Positions 20,887-32,877 of a stretch of 64,000 nucleotides of DNA are shown here, one piece after another; positions within the stretch are counted from its first letter, which is position 1, and the number at the start of each line of letters is the position of its first letter. Origin of the DNA: Pseudomonas sp. MYb185 (GTDB lineage: Bacteria; Pseudomonadota; Gammaproteobacteria; Pseudomonadales; Pseudomonadaceae). Both the position numbers and the translations under genes were made by a program. The notes beneath the pieces are model-generated. The model was not told the DNA's origin. It saw only the letters and a program-made list of their open reading frames with translations, and searched no databases. The stretch spans positions 1-64,000 of the forward strand of contig NZ_PCQD01000006.1 in the NCBI RefSeq assembly GCF_002979975.1, given 5' to 3'.

Positions 20887-22365
20887 TCACTTCACGGATT
20901 GTTCAGCCAGCGCCACCGCACGGAACATGGCGCGACGCTTGTTGATGGTTTCTTCCCATTCCAGCTCAGGTACCGAGTCGGCCACGATACCGCCGCCGGC
21001 CTGCACGTGCAGTTCGCCGTGCTTGATGACCGCAGTACGGATGGCGATGGCGGTATCCATATTGCCGTTCCACGCCCAGTAACCCACGGCGCCACCGTAG
21101 ACGCCGCGCTTGACCGGCTCCAGCTCGTCGATGATTTCCATGGCGCGGATCTTCGGCGCACCGGACAGGGTACCGGCCGGCAGGATGGCGCGCAGCGCGT
21201 CCATCGCGGTCAGCTCGGGGCGCAGGCGGCCGCGCACGTTGGAGACGATGTGCATGACGTTGGAATAGCGCTCGATGACCATTTTCTCGGTCACCTGCAC
21301 CTGGCCGATCTCGGCCACCCGACCGACATCATTGCGGCCGAGGTCGATCAGCATCAGGTGTTCGGCCAGTTCCTTGTGGTCGGACAGCAGGTCCTGCTCC
21401 AGCGCCAGGTCGGCTTCCTCGGTGGCGCCGCGCGGACGGGTGCCGGCGATCGGCCGGACGGTGACCTCGCCCTCTTCCACCCGCACCAGCACCTCCGGCG
21501 AGCTGCCGACCACGTGGAAATCATCCAGATTGAAGAAGTACAGATAAGGCGTGGGGTTCTGGCTGCGCAGCGCCCGGTACAGATCGATGGGCGCAGCCTG
21601 GAAGTCGATGCTCATGCGCTGGGACGGCACCACCTGCATGCAGTCACCGGCCAGGATGTATTCCTTGATGGTGCTGACGGCGTTCTGGTAGTCCTCGCGG
21701 GTGAAGCTGGCACGGTATTCCAGGTCGCGCTCGGCCACCGCCCCCAGGTTCAGCCCCTGGCGCGGGGTGAAAGGCGCGGCCAGTTGCGCCAGCAACTCAT
21801 CCAGACGGCGGTTGGCCTGCTCCCAGGCATCCCCGGCGGCGGTATCGGCCAGCACGATGACATGCAGCTTGCCGGCCAGGTTGTCGAATACCACCACCTC
21901 GTCGGAGACCATCAACAGGATATCCGGGTTGTCCAGCGGATCGGGATTCGGCGAGGCGCCCAGCCGGCGCTCGACATAACGCACGCAGTCGTAGCCGAAA
22001 TAGCCGACCAGCCCGCCATTGAAGCGCGGCAGGCCGGCAATGTCCGGCACCTGGTAGCGGGCCTTGAATTGCTCGACGAAGGCCAGCGGGTCTTCGCATT
22101 CGTGGGATTCGGTCTCGACACCGTCCACATAGACACTGGCGGTGTACCCGCGCACCTTCAACACGGTGCGGGCCGGCAGGCCGATGATCGAATAGCGGCC
22201 CCACTTCTCGCCGCCCTGTACTGATTCGAGCAGGTAGGAATAGGGCGCATCGGCCAGTTTCAGGTAGGTGGACAGCGGTGTGTCCATGTCGGCCAGCACT
22301 TCACGTACCACAGGGATGCGATTGCAGTCCTGAGCAGCCAGGTGGCGAAATTCGTCTTGGGTCAT
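20887..22365 (-). CDS. trpE: Anthranilate synthase component I
   Basis: Makes anthranilate from chorismate with ammonia from TrpG. The 492-aa protein has the feedback-binding LLES motif near 55, the chorismate-binding [11 protein letters not shown] near 324, [19 protein letters not shown] near 355 and [21 protein letters not shown] near 418. The ATG at 22365 has TGAGG upstream and gives the standard length; the frame continues upstream without a better start. It is preceded by a Trp-rich leader peptide and a hairpin, so attenuation is likely on top of feedback inhibition. Confidence 0.96.
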   Translation of the reverse strand: MTQDEFRHLAAQDCNRIPVVREVLADMDTPLSTYLKLADAPYSYLLESVQGGEKWGRYSIIGLPARTVLKVRGYTASVYVDGVETESHECEDPLAFVEQFKARYQVPDIAGLPRFNGGLVGYFGYDCVRYVERRLGASPNPDPLDNPDILLMVSDEVVVFDNLAGKLHVIVLADTAAGDAWEQANRRLDELLAQLAAPFTPRQGLNLGAVAERDLEYRASFTREDYQNAVSTIKEYILAGDCMQVVPSQRMSIDFQAAPIDLYRALRSQNPTPYLYFFNLDDFHVVGSSPEVLVRVEEGEVTVRPIAGTRPRGATEEADLALEQDLLSDHKELAEHLMLIDLGRNDVGRVAEIGQVQVTEKMVIERYSNVMHIVSNVRGRLRPELTAMDALRAILPAGTLSGAPKIRAMEIIDELEPVKRGVYGGAVGYWAWNGNMDTAIAIRTAVIKHGELHVQAGGGIVADSVPELEWEETINKRRAMFRAVALAEQSVK

Positions 22366-22406
22366 GATCAGCCTCACGGGCGGGTAAATGTCACACACAA
22401 ACCGGT

Positions 22407-22425
22407 GCCTGCGCTGGGCGCAGGC
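22407..22425 (-). promoter_or_regulatory. Attenuator hairpin upstream of trpE
   Basis: A perfect 8-bp stem (GCCTGCGC and GCGCAGGC, 3-nt loop) starts 9 nt after the leader stop and is followed on the minus strand by ACCGGTTTGTGTGTG, a weak T-rich run. Its upstream arm can alternatively pair with the leader's Trp-codon segment (GCTGGCGTTGGCG), the expected antiterminator logic. Structure judged by eye. Confidence 0.6.
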
Positions 22426-22434
22426 GGAACAATA

Positions 22435-22470
22435 TCAGGGACGCCAACGCCAGCGGGCGAGCGCCTTCAT
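22435..22470 (-). CDS. trpL: trp operon leader peptide
   Basis: An 11-codon frame encoding MKALARWRWRP then TGA, with two Trp codons among the last five. It lies 69 nt before trpE and just ahead of the attenuator hairpin. A GGGA sits about 5 nt before the ATG. A second in-frame ATG at 22479 would add MGI. It was recognised by the MKA start and Trp cluster, as in known trp leaders; attenuation of trpE has been reported in P. putida. Translation has not been shown here. Confidence 0.72.
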   Translation of the reverse strand: MKALARWRWRP

Positions 22471-22542
22471 TATTCCCATCAGTATGCGGTTGCTGACAAA
22501 CACGGCTGATCCATTGATTCTGCAAGCGGGTAACGTTGCAAG

Positions 22543-22569
22543 ACTATATGAGCGCATCAAGTGAATCAA
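22543..22569 (-). promoter_or_regulatory. Possible trp promoter
   Basis: On the minus strand TTGATT and TATAGT are spaced 15 nt apart, overlapping the 3' end of gph and about 70 nt before the leader peptide. The spacer is short, so this is tentative. Confidence 0.3.
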
Positions 22570-23221
22570 CCAGCAGGTCGGGGTTCTCCATGGCCACCGG
22601 CCGGCCATGGTTATAGCCGTAGCTGACCGCCACCACCCGTACACCGGCGGCCTGGGCCGCCAGCACATCGTTGCGCGAGTCACCGACAAACAGGCTGCGT
22701 TCGGCCGTGGCCCCGGCGCTGGCCATGACATGCAGCAGCCCGGCCGGGTCGGGTTTCTTCAGCGGCAGGGTATCGCCGCCGATGATCCAGTCGAACGCCC
22801 CCAGCCCTTTCTCCTCCAGCAACGGCGCCACGAAGCGCTCGGGCTTGTTGGTGACCACCGCCAGCGGGATGTCACGCGCACGCAGCCAGTTCAGCAGCGC
22901 CGGCACGCCGGGATACACGGAGGTGGCGCTGTGGTCACCGGAGTAGGCGTGCATGAAGTCAGCCAGCGCCGCCTGCGCCTCGGCTTCGTCCACCGCCGCA
23001 TGCTCGATGCTGCCGGCAAGCGCGCGGCGCACCAGCACCAGCGCACCGTTGCCGACCCAGTTGCGCACCCGCTCGATGCCGGCGGGCGGCCGCCCCCGCA
23101 GCATCAGCATCTGGTCGACCGCCGCCGCCAGATCCGGCACCGAGTCGACCAGGGTGCCATCCAGGTCGAACATCACCAGTTGCGGCAGGCCGCCGTCGAA
23201 CAGACGCTGCAGAGCCGTCAT
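22544..23221 (-). CDS. gph: Phosphoglycolate phosphatase
   Basis: HAD-superfamily phosphatase that removes 2-phosphoglycolate. The 225-aa protein has the nucleophile motif MFDLDGTLVDS near 20, VVTNKPERFVAPLLE near 130 (motif II), KKPDPAGLLHV (motif III Lys) and FVGDSRNDVLAAQAAG (acidic motif). The start ATG at 23221 is 1 nt from the rpe stop, so they form one operon. The gph-rpe pairing next to trpE is usual in pseudomonads. Confidence 0.92.
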   Translation of the reverse strand: MTALQRLFDGGLPQLVMFDLDGTLVDSVPDLAAAVDQMLMLRGRPPAGIERVRNWVGNGALVLVRRALAGSIEHAAVDEAEAQAALADFMHAYSGDHSATSVYPGVPALLNWLRARDIPLAVVTNKPERFVAPLLEEKGLGAFDWIIGGDTLPLKKPDPAGLLHVMASAGATAERSLFVGDSRNDVLAAQAAGVRVVAVSYGYNHGRPVAMENPDLLVDSLDALI

Positions 23222-23222
23222 C

Positions 23223-23897
23223 TCAGCGTTGCGCCTGGGCCAGCTCGGCACGCATCTGGTCGATTACCGTTTTGTAGTCCGGCGCATTGAAGATCGCCGA
23301 ACCGGCGACGAAGGTGTCAGCGCCGGCTTCGGCAATCCCACGGATATTCTGCACATTCACACCACCGTCGATCTCCAGGCGGATATCCCGACCACTGGCA
23401 TCGATCAGAGCGCGGGCTTCACGCAGCTTGTCGAGGGTCCCGGGGATGAACTTCTGGCCGCCAAAGCCGGGGTTGACGCTCATCAGCAGCACCATGTCGA
23501 CCTTGTCCATCACGTATTTCAGCGCGTCCAGCGAGGTCGCCGGATTGAATACCAGACCGGCCTTGGCGCCGCCATCCTTGATCAGTTGCAGCGAGCGATC
23601 CACGTGGTCGCTGGCTTCGGGGTGGAAGGTGATGAACGAAGCGCCGGCTTCGAGAAAGTCGCCGATGATGCGATCCACCGGGCGTACCATCAGGTGCACA
23701 TCGATCGGTGCGGTGACGCCGTATTTGCGCAGGGCACTGCAGACCATGGGACCGATGGTCAGGTTGGGCACGTAATGGTTGTCCATCACATCGAAGTGAA
23801 CAATATCGGCGCCTGCCGCCAACACCCGATCCACCTCTTCCCCGAGACGGGCGAAGTCGGCGGACAGGATGGACGGAGCGATGGCGTAATCAGGCAT
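23223..23897 (-). CDS. rpe: Ribulose-phosphate 3-epimerase
   Basis: Interconverts ribulose-5-phosphate and xylulose-5-phosphate in the pentose phosphate pathway. The 224-aa TIM barrel shows [17 protein letters not shown] at the N-terminus, [17 protein letters not shown] near 35 (catalytic Asp, metal His), [16 protein letters not shown] near 140 and [11 protein letters not shown] near 175. Head of the rpe-gph pair. Confidence 0.96.
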   Translation of the reverse strand: MPDYAIAPSILSADFARLGEEVDRVLAAGADIVHFDVMDNHYVPNLTIGPMVCSALRKYGVTAPIDVHLMVRPVDRIIGDFLEAGASFITFHPEASDHVDRSLQLIKDGGAKAGLVFNPATSLDALKYVMDKVDMVLLMSVNPGFGGQKFIPGTLDKLREARALIDASGRDIRLEIDGGVNVQNIRGIAEAGADTFVAGSAIFNAPDYKTVIDQMRAELAQAQR

Positions 23898-24075
23898 GGC
23901 AGACCTCTGGGTTAATCGGAACCGGGGTATTCTACCCTCTCGGACGGCGTTCGTGGGGGATGCAGTGGGTCATCCGGGCTTCCGGCGCGGTCGAATACCC
24001 ATTCGACCAACGAAGCCACCTGAAACACCGCTGGCCGGGATGGAACCCGGCCGTCCATGGGCCCGGCACCATGGA

Positions 24076-24097
24076 GTGTCGAGTTCCATCTCGACAC
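24076..24097. repeat. REP-like hairpin downstream of djlA
   Basis: GTGTCGAG-TTCCAT-CTCGACAC, a perfect 8-bp stem with a 6-nt loop, 11 nt beyond the djlA stop. The identical 22 bp, with the same flank ATGGA, occurs at 40452-40473. Each copy may end transcription of the gene next to it, but neither has a U-tract. Confidence 0.7.
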
Positions 24098-24107
24098 CAG
24101 CCTTATG

Positions 24108-24878
24108 TCAGCGAAATCCGCGGTAGCGCCGCAGCTTTTCATAAGCTTGTTGAATACGGTGCACCTGCTCGCCGGCGGCGGCCAGCTCCGCTTCGCTGGC
24201 GCCGCCCGCGACCAGCTTGTCCGGATGATGACGGCTGAGCAGTCGGCGATAGGCGCGCTTGATCTGCGCCGGCTCGGCGTTGAGTTCGACACCCAGAAGC
24301 GCCGCGGCCTGGCGCAGGCCGCCTCCGGTCGCGACCGGTGCGCCGACTGGCTGGCGGCGCTGATGACGCTGGCGCAGCCGCTGCTGCTCCGCCTTGCCCA
24401 ACCCGGCCATCTGCGCCCAGGCATCCAGCAGTTGCTGGGCAGCAGCGCTCGGGCGCTCATGCACCAGCGCCATGCGCCAGCAACAATCGAGCAGTTCGGC
24501 GCTGCGTTCGAGCTGCTGGCGGTACAGGCGCTGCAACTGCCGCTCGACCCGCGTGGCCGGCAGCTTGCCGCGATTGAAGTTGTCCATCGCCTGCCGGCGC
24601 TGCGCCTCATCCAGCCGGTACTGGCCCATCAGCTCACGGGCCAGCTGCAGGTGTTCGGGCGTCACCCGGCCATGGGCCTTGGCTATTCGCCCAAGGCACA
24701 GGAACAGCACCTGCTCAAACGGCGGTTTCAGGCCCAGTTGACGTGGCAGGTCGGACCAGCGCTGCAGGCGCCAATGGCGGTCCAGGGCATGCCCCAGCAC
24801 GCCACCGAGGATGCCGCCCGGCACGCCGGCGACCACTCCGCCCAACAACAGACCCGCGACTGTGACCGGCCAGAGCAC
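24108..24878 (-). CDS. djlA: DjlA-type membrane-anchored J-domain co-chaperone
   Basis: A 256-aa DnaK co-chaperone. One N-terminal Gly-rich transmembrane segment (about 5-32, LWPVTVAGLLLGG to GGVLGHAL) precedes a TerB-like helical domain (about 50-165), a short linker and a C-terminal J domain with RRLLSRHHPDKL, including the essential HPD. The start is GTG at 24878: GGGAGGG lies 6-7 nt upstream, it is 1 nt from the murU stop, and no ATG gives the expected short cytoplasm-free N-terminus. Operon amgK-murU-djlA. Confidence 0.87.
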   Translation of the reverse strand: MLWPVTVAGLLLGGVVAGVPGGILGGVLGHALDRHWRLQRWSDLPRQLGLKPPFEQVLFLCLGRIAKAHGRVTPEHLQLARELMGQYRLDEAQRRQAMDNFNRGKLPATRVERQLQRLYRQQLERSAELLDCCWRMALVHERPSAAAQQLLDAWAQMAGLGKAEQQRLRQRHQRRQPVGAPVATGGGLRQAAALLGVELNAEPAQIKRAYRRLLSRHHPDKLVAGGASEAELAAAGEQVHRIQQAYEKLRRYRGFR

Positions 24879-24879
24879 C

Positions 24880-26570
<1,691 letters not shown>

Positions 26571-26721
26571 CATTGGGTTCCTTAGCTGGCTCTGGCGCCT
26601 CACAATGCTTTATTATCCACGATCTCGACACGCAGAAGCAGCATGCATGTTGCAATTGCCTCGCACAAGTTCCCGAGTCATCGCGAGCCTGCACGCCCGA
26701 CTGAACGCCCGGACAACTATA

Positions 26722-29409
26722 ATGGCTTACCCAAAACCTCCGTTTCGCCCCTCATTTTCCCTGTTGCTGGCCAGCGGACTGCTGCTGGCCCAACCCGTAT
26801 CCAGCCAGGCCACCAGCCAGGTTGAGTGTCGCGCCAGCAGTGATGGCGGCGGCTGGGTCTGTGCACCGCTGCAATCGACCGCCAAGCTGCCTCCGCGCCC
26901 CGGTAAACCGGTGGTGCGCGCCACCGAGCCGGAGCCGACCGAGACCACCGAGACACCACGCCAGGCTGCCAGGCAACCGCAGCCGGTGGACTACAGCGAA
27001 CTGGACTGGGTACCGCGCGAGCAACTGACCGAGGCCCAACGGGCCGCCATCGCGCCCTATTGCAGCGGCGACTATATCGAGCCGCCGCGTATCGGACGGG
27101 ATGACGATACGCCCTTCGACCAGTTGCCGGTGTATGCCAGCGCCGACTCCAGCAGCTTCGAGCAGCGTAGCCAGACCGGCACGCTGGAGGGCGATGTGCT
27201 GCTGCGCCAGGGTCGGTTGCAGGCCCAGGCCAACCAGGCCAGCTTCGATCAGGCCAACAATATCGTCCGCCTGGATGGCGACGTGCGTCTGCGCGACCAG
27301 GGCCTGCTGGTGATGGGCGACAGTGCCCAGATGCAGATCGACAATGGCGAAACCCGCATCGAACAGGTGCGCTACGTGGTGCATGAGCCCAATGCCCGCG
27401 GCAGCGCGGACAAGCTGATGCGCCGCGACGATGCCGTGATCGTCATGACCAATGGCACCTATACCACCTGTGATCCGGGCCGCAACACCTGGAGCCTGCA
27501 CAGTGACGATATCGAACTGGACCAGGAGAAGGGCTGGGGCGAAGCCAAGCACGTGACCCTGCGGGTCAAGGATGTACCGGTGTTCTACACCCCGTACATC
27601 TACTTCCCGCTGGATGACCGGCGCCAGACCGGCCTGCTGCCGCCGGCCATCAGCCATTCCACCGACAACGGCACCGAGCTGGTCACGCCCTACTACATCA
27701 ACATCGCGCCGAACTATGACGCCACCCTGTACCCGCGCCTGATGAGCAAGCGCGGCCTGCAGATGGAAGGCGAATTCCGCTATATGCAGCCGGGGCACGA
27801 AGGCCAGATCAGTGCCTCGTTCCTGGATGACAAGGAATATGACGATAACCGCTGGCTGTATGGCTGGGAGCATACGGGCGGTCTGCAGAGTCGCTGGACC
27901 ACCGAGGTCGAGTATTTCGACATCAGCGACCCGTTCTACTTCCAGGACCTGAACAGCGCCCTGGATGCCCGCGGCGATACCTACGTCAACCAGCGCGGCG
28001 CCATGACCTACCGCGGCAATGGCTGGCAGTTCCAGGCGGCGCTGCATGCCTATGAACTGGCCACCATCACCTCGGTGACCCCCTACGAACGGCTGCCGCA
28101 ATTGCGCCTGGACGGTGGACACTGGCTCGGCGACAGCGGTCTGAAACTCGACTACCGCGCCGAATACAGCTACTTCGATCGCGATCTGGATCGTGGCTTC
28201 CTGACCGGCAAGGACGGCATCCACTTCGATGCCTTCGGTGACGCAATCCGCACCCCGGATGAGAGTCTGATCGGTCTGCAGCGCGCCACCGGCCACCGGG
28301 TCAGCCTGAGCCCGCGCATCAGCTATCCGTGGCAGAACAACTGGGCCTATGTCACCCCGGCAGCACGTGTGCAATCGACCTATTACGACCTGGACTTCAA
28401 CAAGCGTCAGCATCCTGATGTCGGCACCGACCCGGACCTGTTCTTCGATTACGACGCCGCCGACACCACCCCGTCCAGCACCATACCGGTGGCCAGCCTG
28501 GATGCCGGGCTGTATTTCGACCGCGAGACCAGTTGGTTCGGCCGCGACCTGCGCCAGACCCTGGAGCCCCGGGCCTTCTACCTGTATGCCCCCTACCGCA
28601 ACCAGAACGACCAGCCGCTGTTCGACACCAACGAGAACACCTTCAGCTACAACGCCCTGTTCCGTGATGACCGCTTCAGCGGCAACGACCGCACCGGCGA
28701 CGCCAACCAGCTGGCACTGGGTGTGACCAGCCGCGCCCTGACCTCCAGGGGCGTCGAGCGCGCGCGCGCCAGCTTCGGCCAGATCTTCTATTTCGAGGAT
28801 CAGCGGGTTCAACTGGTCGATACCCTGGGCCAGCGCCGGGAACGGGACAACGACTCGACCTCGGCCTACGCCGCCGAGTTCATGTATCAAGTCAGCAATG
28901 CCTGGAAACTGCGCGGCGATGCGCTGTGGAATCCCGATAGAAGCGCCGACAATGCCGGTAGCCTGATGGCCAACTATCAGCCGGAGCCGCGCAAGGTGAT
29001 CAATGCCGGCTATCGCTTCCGCAACGAGACCAACACCTTCAATGCCCTGACCGGCAACTTCATCCGCGACGACAACCGCCGCATCGACCAGTCCGATCTG
29101 TCCTTCATCTGGCCCCTGACCCAGCAGTGGAGCATGATCGGTCGCTGGCAGCATGATTTCGCCGATGACCGAACCCTCGAGGCCTTCGGCGGTCTTGAAT
29201 ATGACAGCTGCTGCTGGAAGCTGCGCTTCATCAATCGTTACTGGGTCGACTACAACGAATTCGAGTCGGTCACCCGTGACGAGGGCAACCGCGGGATCTT
29301 CCTGCAGGTGGTCCTGAAAGGACTGGGCAGCGTCGCCGGCAATCGTGTCGAAAGCCTTCTGGACGAGGGCATCCCTGGCTACAGAGAGCGTGAAACCAAT
29401 GCATTTTAA
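26722..29409 (+). CDS. lptD: LPS-assembly outer-membrane protein LptD
   Basis: Outer-membrane beta-barrel that inserts lipopolysaccharide into the outer leaflet together with LptE; essential in most Gram-negatives. The 895-aa protein has a signal peptide (about 1-31, ending SSQATS), an N-terminal OstA/LptA-like jellyroll (about 145-290) and a C-terminal barrel. Cysteines for the rearranging disulphides are visible: VECRAS near 36, TTCDPG near 252 and the paired SCCWKL near 828. The ATG at 26722 (MAYPKPPF) gives the usual N-terminus, although its ribosome site is weak. It overlaps surA by 11 bp, and surA encodes the chaperone that LptD needs. Confidence 0.95.
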   Translation: MAYPKPPFRPSFSLLLASGLLLAQPVSSQATSQVECRASSDGGGWVCAPLQSTAKLPPRPGKPVVRATEPEPTETTETPRQAARQPQPVDYSELDWVPREQLTEAQRAAIAPYCSGDYIEPPRIGRDDDTPFDQLPVYASADSSSFEQRSQTGTLEGDVLLRQGRLQAQANQASFDQANNIVRLDGDVRLRDQGLLVMGDSAQMQIDNGETRIEQVRYVVHEPNARGSADKLMRRDDAVIVMTNGTYTTCDPGRNTWSLHSDDIELDQEKGWGEAKHVTLRVKDVPVFYTPYIYFPLDDRRQTGLLPPAISHSTDNGTELVTPYYINIAPNYDATLYPRLMSKRGLQMEGEFRYMQPGHEGQISASFLDDKEYDDNRWLYGWEHTGGLQSRWTTEVEYFDISDPFYFQDLNSALDARGDTYVNQRGAMTYRGNGWQFQAALHAYELATITSVTPYERLPQLRLDGGHWLGDSGLKLDYRAEYSYFDRDLDRGFLTGKDGIHFDAFGDAIRTPDESLIGLQRATGHRVSLSPRISYPWQNNWAYVTPAARVQSTYYDLDFNKRQHPDVGTDPDLFFDYDAADTTPSSTIPVASLDAGLYFDRETSWFGRDLRQTLEPRAFYLYAPYRNQNDQPLFDTNENTFSYNALFRDDRFSGNDRTGDANQLALGVTSRALTSRGVERARASFGQIFYFEDQRVQLVDTLGQRRERDNDSTSAYAAEFMYQVSNAWKLRGDALWNPDRSADNAGSLMANYQPEPRKVINAGYRFRNETNTFNALTGNFIRDDNRRIDQSDLSFIWPLTQQWSMIGRWQHDFADDRTLEAFGGLEYDSCCWKLRFINRYWVDYNEFESVTRDEGNRGIFLQVVLKGLGSVAGNRVESLLDEGIPGYRERETNAF

Positions 29410-30691
29410 GCTACACCGTACGCTGATCGGCCTGTGCGCCGGTCTGCTGATCAGCACCGGCCTGCAGGCCCAGATGGTCGAACTCGATCGTGTTGCCGCG
29501 ATTGTCGACAACGACGTGATCATGGCCAGCCAGGTCGCGGAGCGGATGAACACCATCCGCCAGCAATTGAGCGAGCGCGGCGCCACCGACCTGCCGCCGG
29601 ATGAGGAACTGCGCGCGCAGGTCATGGACCGTCTGGTGCTGGAAAGCATCCAGCTGCAGATGGCCGACCGGGCCGGCATCCGCATCGACGATGCCACCCT
29701 GAACCAGACCATGCAGCAACTGGCCGAACGCAACGGCGTCAGTCTCGAGCAGTTCCAGGCCGCCCTCGAGCAGGACGGCATCAGCTATGCCCATGCCCGC
29801 GAACAGGTACGCCGCGAGCTGCTCATCAACCGGGTACGCCAGCGCCGGGTCGCCGAACGCATCCAGGTCAGCGACCAGGAAGTGCGCAACTTCCTCAATT
29901 CGGAAGTGGGCCGCTACCAGACCTCCGCCGACTACCGCCTGGCGATGATCGTACTGCCGGTGCCGGAGAGCGCCAGTAACGACGATGCCCGCCAGCAGGC
30001 CGAACTGGCCGATGAGATCTACCGCGAACTCAGCGACGGGGCCGACTTTACCCGCCTGGCGGTCAGCCGCTCCGGTGGCGAGCACGCCCTGGAAGGTGGC
30101 GAACTGGGCTGGCGCAAGGCCGCCCAGTTGCCTCCGGCCTTTGCCAATGCGGTGGCCGACCTGGACATCGGTGGCGTCACTCAGCCGCTGCGCTCGCCGG
30201 CCGGTTATCACATCCTCAAGCTGCTGGAAAAACGCGGCGGCGATAACCAGCTGGTGGACGAGTTCAATGTGCGTCACATCCTGATCAAGCCCAGCGAGAT
30301 CCGCAGCGAGGCGGAAGCAGCCCAACTGGTCCGGCGCCTGTACGAGCGCATCCGCTCCGGCGAGTCGTTCGCCACCCTGGCCCGTTCCTTCTCGGAAGAT
30401 CCCGGCTCGGCACTCAACGGCGGCTCGCTGAACTGGGTGACCGCTGACGCCATGGTGCCCGAGTTCCGCGAGGTCATGCTCGATACCCCGCTGGAACAGA
30501 TTTCCGCGCCGTTCCAGAGCCAGTTCGGTTGGCACATTCTGCAGGTGCTGGATCAGCGCCAGGTCGACATGACCGATGAAATGCGCGAACAGCAAGCACG
30601 CAACCTGCTGCAGAACCGCAAGTTCGATGAGGAACTGCAAACCTGGCTGCTGGAAATTCGCGACGAAGCCTACGTAGAGATCAAGAGTTAA
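29399..30691 (+). CDS. surA: Periplasmic chaperone and peptidyl-prolyl isomerase SurA
   Basis: Escorts unfolded outer-membrane proteins, including LptD, through the periplasm. The 430-aa protein has a signal peptide of about 21 residues (to LQAQM), the SurA N-terminal domain (ELDRVAAIVDNDVIMASQV onward) and two parvulin domains; ARSFSEDPGSALNGGSLNWV and FQSQFGWHILQVLDQR are typical of the second, active one. The ATG at 29399 lies inside the lptD 3' end and is probably translationally coupled. Confidence 0.95.
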   Translation: MHFKLHRTLIGLCAGLLISTGLQAQMVELDRVAAIVDNDVIMASQVAERMNTIRQQLSERGATDLPPDEELRAQVMDRLVLESIQLQMADRAGIRIDDATLNQTMQQLAERNGVSLEQFQAALEQDGISYAHAREQVRRELLINRVRQRRVAERIQVSDQEVRNFLNSEVGRYQTSADYRLAMIVLPVPESASNDDARQQAELADEIYRELSDGADFTRLAVSRSGGEHALEGGELGWRKAAQLPPAFANAVADLDIGGVTQPLRSPAGYHILKLLEKRGGDNQLVDEFNVRHILIKPSEIRSEAEAAQLVRRLYERIRSGESFATLARSFSEDPGSALNGGSLNWVTADAMVPEFREVMLDTPLEQISAPFQSQFGWHILQVLDQRQVDMTDEMREQQARNLLQNRKFDEELQTWLLEIRDEAYVEIKS

Positions 30692-31684
30692 GTGAGCGTA
30701 TCCGCCATAGCGCTGACTGCCGGCGAACCCGCCGGCATCGGCCCCGATCTATGTCTGCAGTTGGCCAGCGAGCCCTGTTCTCACCAGCGGGTGATCATCG
30801 CCGACCCGGATCTGCTCGCCGAGCGCGCCAGACTCCTCAGCCTGCAGGTCGAGTTGCAGCTGTATGACCCAGCACAAGCACCGGCGCCCCAACGGGCCGG
30901 CCAGCTCAGCGTTCTACCCGTGCCACTGGCAGCCACCTGCCAGCCCGGCAAGCTCAACCCGGCCAATGCCCGCTACGTGCTGGAAACCCTGCGCCTGGGT
31001 GGCCAGGGCTGCCTGGATGGCCAGTTCGGCGCGGTGGTCACCGCGCCGGTGCACAAGGGCGTGATCAATGATGCCGGTGTGCCCTTCTCCGGGCATACCG
31101 AATTCTTCGCCGACCAGACCGGCACCGAGCAGGTGGTCATGATGCTCGCCTGTCCCGGTCTGCGTGTCGCCCTGGCAACCACCCATCTGCCGCTGCGCGA
31201 GGTGGCCGACGCGATTACCCCGCCATTGCTGGAGCGGGTCATCCGCATCCTGCAGCAGGATCTGCGCAGCAAGTTCGGCATCGCCGCACCGCGCATCCTG
31301 GTCTGCGGGCTGAATCCGCATGCCGGCGAGGGCGGGCATCTGGGCCGCGAGGAGATCGACATCATCATCCCGCTGCTCGAGCGTCTGCGCACTGAAGGCA
31401 TGCTGCTCGACGGCCCGCTGCCAGCCGATACCCTGTTCACTCCCAGGCACCTGGATCAGGCCGATGCGGTGCTGGCCATGTATCACGACCAGGGCCTGCC
31501 AGTGCTCAAGCACAAGGGGTTTGGTCAGGCGGTGAACATCACCCTCGGCCTGCCGATCATCCGCACCTCGGTCGACCATGGCACGGCGCTGGATCTGGCC
31601 GCCACCGGGCGAGCCGACGTCGGCAGCCTTCGCGTCGCCCTGCACTCCGCCATCAACATGATCGAAGCCCGAGGCCAGCAATGA
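30692..31684 (+). CDS. pdxA: 4-hydroxythreonine-4-phosphate dehydrogenase
   Basis: NAD-dependent step in DXP-dependent pyridoxal phosphate synthesis. The 330-aa protein opens [15 protein letters not shown] and has the three metal-binding histidines in [10 protein letters not shown] near 134, [11 protein letters not shown] near 208 and [20 protein letters not shown] near 266. The start is GTG immediately after the surA stop with no gap, and the end overlaps ksgA by 4 bp. Confidence 0.95.
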   Translation: MSVSAIALTAGEPAGIGPDLCLQLASEPCSHQRVIIADPDLLAERARLLSLQVELQLYDPAQAPAPQRAGQLSVLPVPLAATCQPGKLNPANARYVLETLRLGGQGCLDGQFGAVVTAPVHKGVINDAGVPFSGHTEFFADQTGTEQVVMMLACPGLRVALATTHLPLREVADAITPPLLERVIRILQQDLRSKFGIAAPRILVCGLNPHAGEGGHLGREEIDIIIPLLERLRTEGMLLDGPLPADTLFTPRHLDQADAVLAMYHDQGLPVLKHKGFGQAVNITLGLPIIRTSVDHGTALDLAATGRADVGSLRVALHSAINMIEARGQQ

Positions 31685-32493
31685 GTCAATTCGCACCGCA
31701 CCGGGCGCGCAAGCGCTTCGGTCAGAACTTCCTGCATGATCACGGCGTGATCAATCGCATCCTGCGCGCCATCGCCCCGCGTGAAGGCCAGCACCTGGTC
31801 GAGATCGGCCCGGGTCAGGGCGCGCTGACCGAAGGGCTGCTGGCGGGTGGCGGCAAGCTCGACGTGGTCGAGCTCGATCATGACCTGCACCCGCTGCTGC
31901 TGGCCCGCTTCGGCGGCAACCCGCAGTTCACCCTGCACAAGGGCGACGCCCTCAAGTTCGACTTCCATCAGTTGGCCAGTGCCGGCGAGAAACTGCGGGT
32001 GGTCGGCAACCTGCCCTACAACATCTCCACACCGCTGATGTTCCACCTGCTGGGACAGGCCGATTGCATCGCCGACATGCATTTCATGCTGCAGAAGGAG
32101 GTGGTGCAGCGTCTGGCCGCCGGCGCCGGCATGAATCATTACGGCCGCCTCGGCATCATGGTGCAGTACTGGTGCGAAGTGGAGCATCTATTCGATGTCG
32201 GTCCTGGCGCCTTCAATCCGCCACCCAAGGTCGACTCGGCGATCGTCCGCCTGACCCCGCATGCCCGCCTGCCGCACCCGGCAGAGGATGTGCAGTTGCT
32301 CGAGGTGGTGGTGCGCGAGGCCTTCAACCAGCGCCGCAAGACCCTGCGCAACACGCTCAAGGGGCTGCTGGATGCCGAGGCCATCGAAGCCGAGGGCCTG
32401 GACCCCACCGTCCGGCCGGAGCAGGTCGACCTGGCCGGCTTCGTGCGCCTGGCCAATCGACTGGCGCGACAAGGGAGCAGCACCGATGTCTGA
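31681..32493 (+). CDS. ksgA: 16S rRNA dimethyltransferase (RsmA/KsgA)
   Basis: Dimethylates two adjacent adenines near the 3' end of 16S rRNA in late 30S assembly. The 270-aa protein has the SAM motif [16 protein letters not shown] near 40, [10 protein letters not shown] near 63 and the catalytic NLPYNIST near 112. It overlaps pdxA (ATGA) and apaG by 8 bp. Confidence 0.96.
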   Translation: MSQFAPHRARKRFGQNFLHDHGVINRILRAIAPREGQHLVEIGPGQGALTEGLLAGGGKLDVVELDHDLHPLLLARFGGNPQFTLHKGDALKFDFHQLASAGEKLRVVGNLPYNISTPLMFHLLGQADCIADMHFMLQKEVVQRLAAGAGMNHYGRLGIMVQYWCEVEHLFDVGPGAFNPPPKVDSAIVRLTPHARLPHPAEDVQLLEVVVREAFNQRRKTLRNTLKGLLDAEAIEAEGLDPTVRPEQVDLAGFVRLANRLARQGSSTDV

Positions 32494-32869
32494 ATCGAAA
32501 CTGCGGGCGATCATCGTCGACGCGCAGCCGCGCTATCTCAGCGAACAGTCCGACCCGGCGCAGAACCGCTTCGCCTTCGCCTATACCATCACCATCCACA
32601 ATGCCGGCCAGGTTGCGGCCCAGTTGCTCGACCGCCACTGGATCATCACCGATGGCAATGGCAAGGTTCAGGAGGTCCGCGGAGCCGGCGTGGTCGGCGA
32701 GCAGCCATTGATCGAGCCCGGTGCCAGCCATACCTACACCAGCGGTTGCCTGCTGGAGACCCCGGTGGGCAGCATGCAGGGCAGCTATGGCATGCGCAGC
32801 ACCGATGGTGAGGAATTCCGTGCCCCGGTCAGCGTGTTCCGCCTGGCCCGCCCCAACGCATTGCACTGA
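32486..32869 (+). CDS. apaG: ApaG protein
   Basis: A 127-aa single-domain protein with the ApaG fibronectin-like fold, also found in F-box proteins. Conserved features are [31 protein letters not shown] and the glycine-rich [21 protein letters not shown]. The ATG at 32486 sits inside the ksgA 3' end after AAGGGAG. The biochemical role remains unclear; it always travels with apaH and ksgA. Confidence 0.94.
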   Translation: MSESKLRAIIVDAQPRYLSEQSDPAQNRFAFAYTITIHNAGQVAAQLLDRHWIITDGNGKVQEVRGAGVVGEQPLIEPGASHTYTSGCLLETPVGSMQGSYGMRSTDGEEFRAPVSVFRLARPNALH

Positions 32870-32877
32870 GGCCCAGC

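Noticed and set aside
26752-29781. A 1009-codon open frame on the minus strand opposite lptD and the start of surA
   Set aside because: It mirrors the high-GC third-position pattern of lptD, has no recognisable motif or ribosome site, and lptD on the other strand has full family features.
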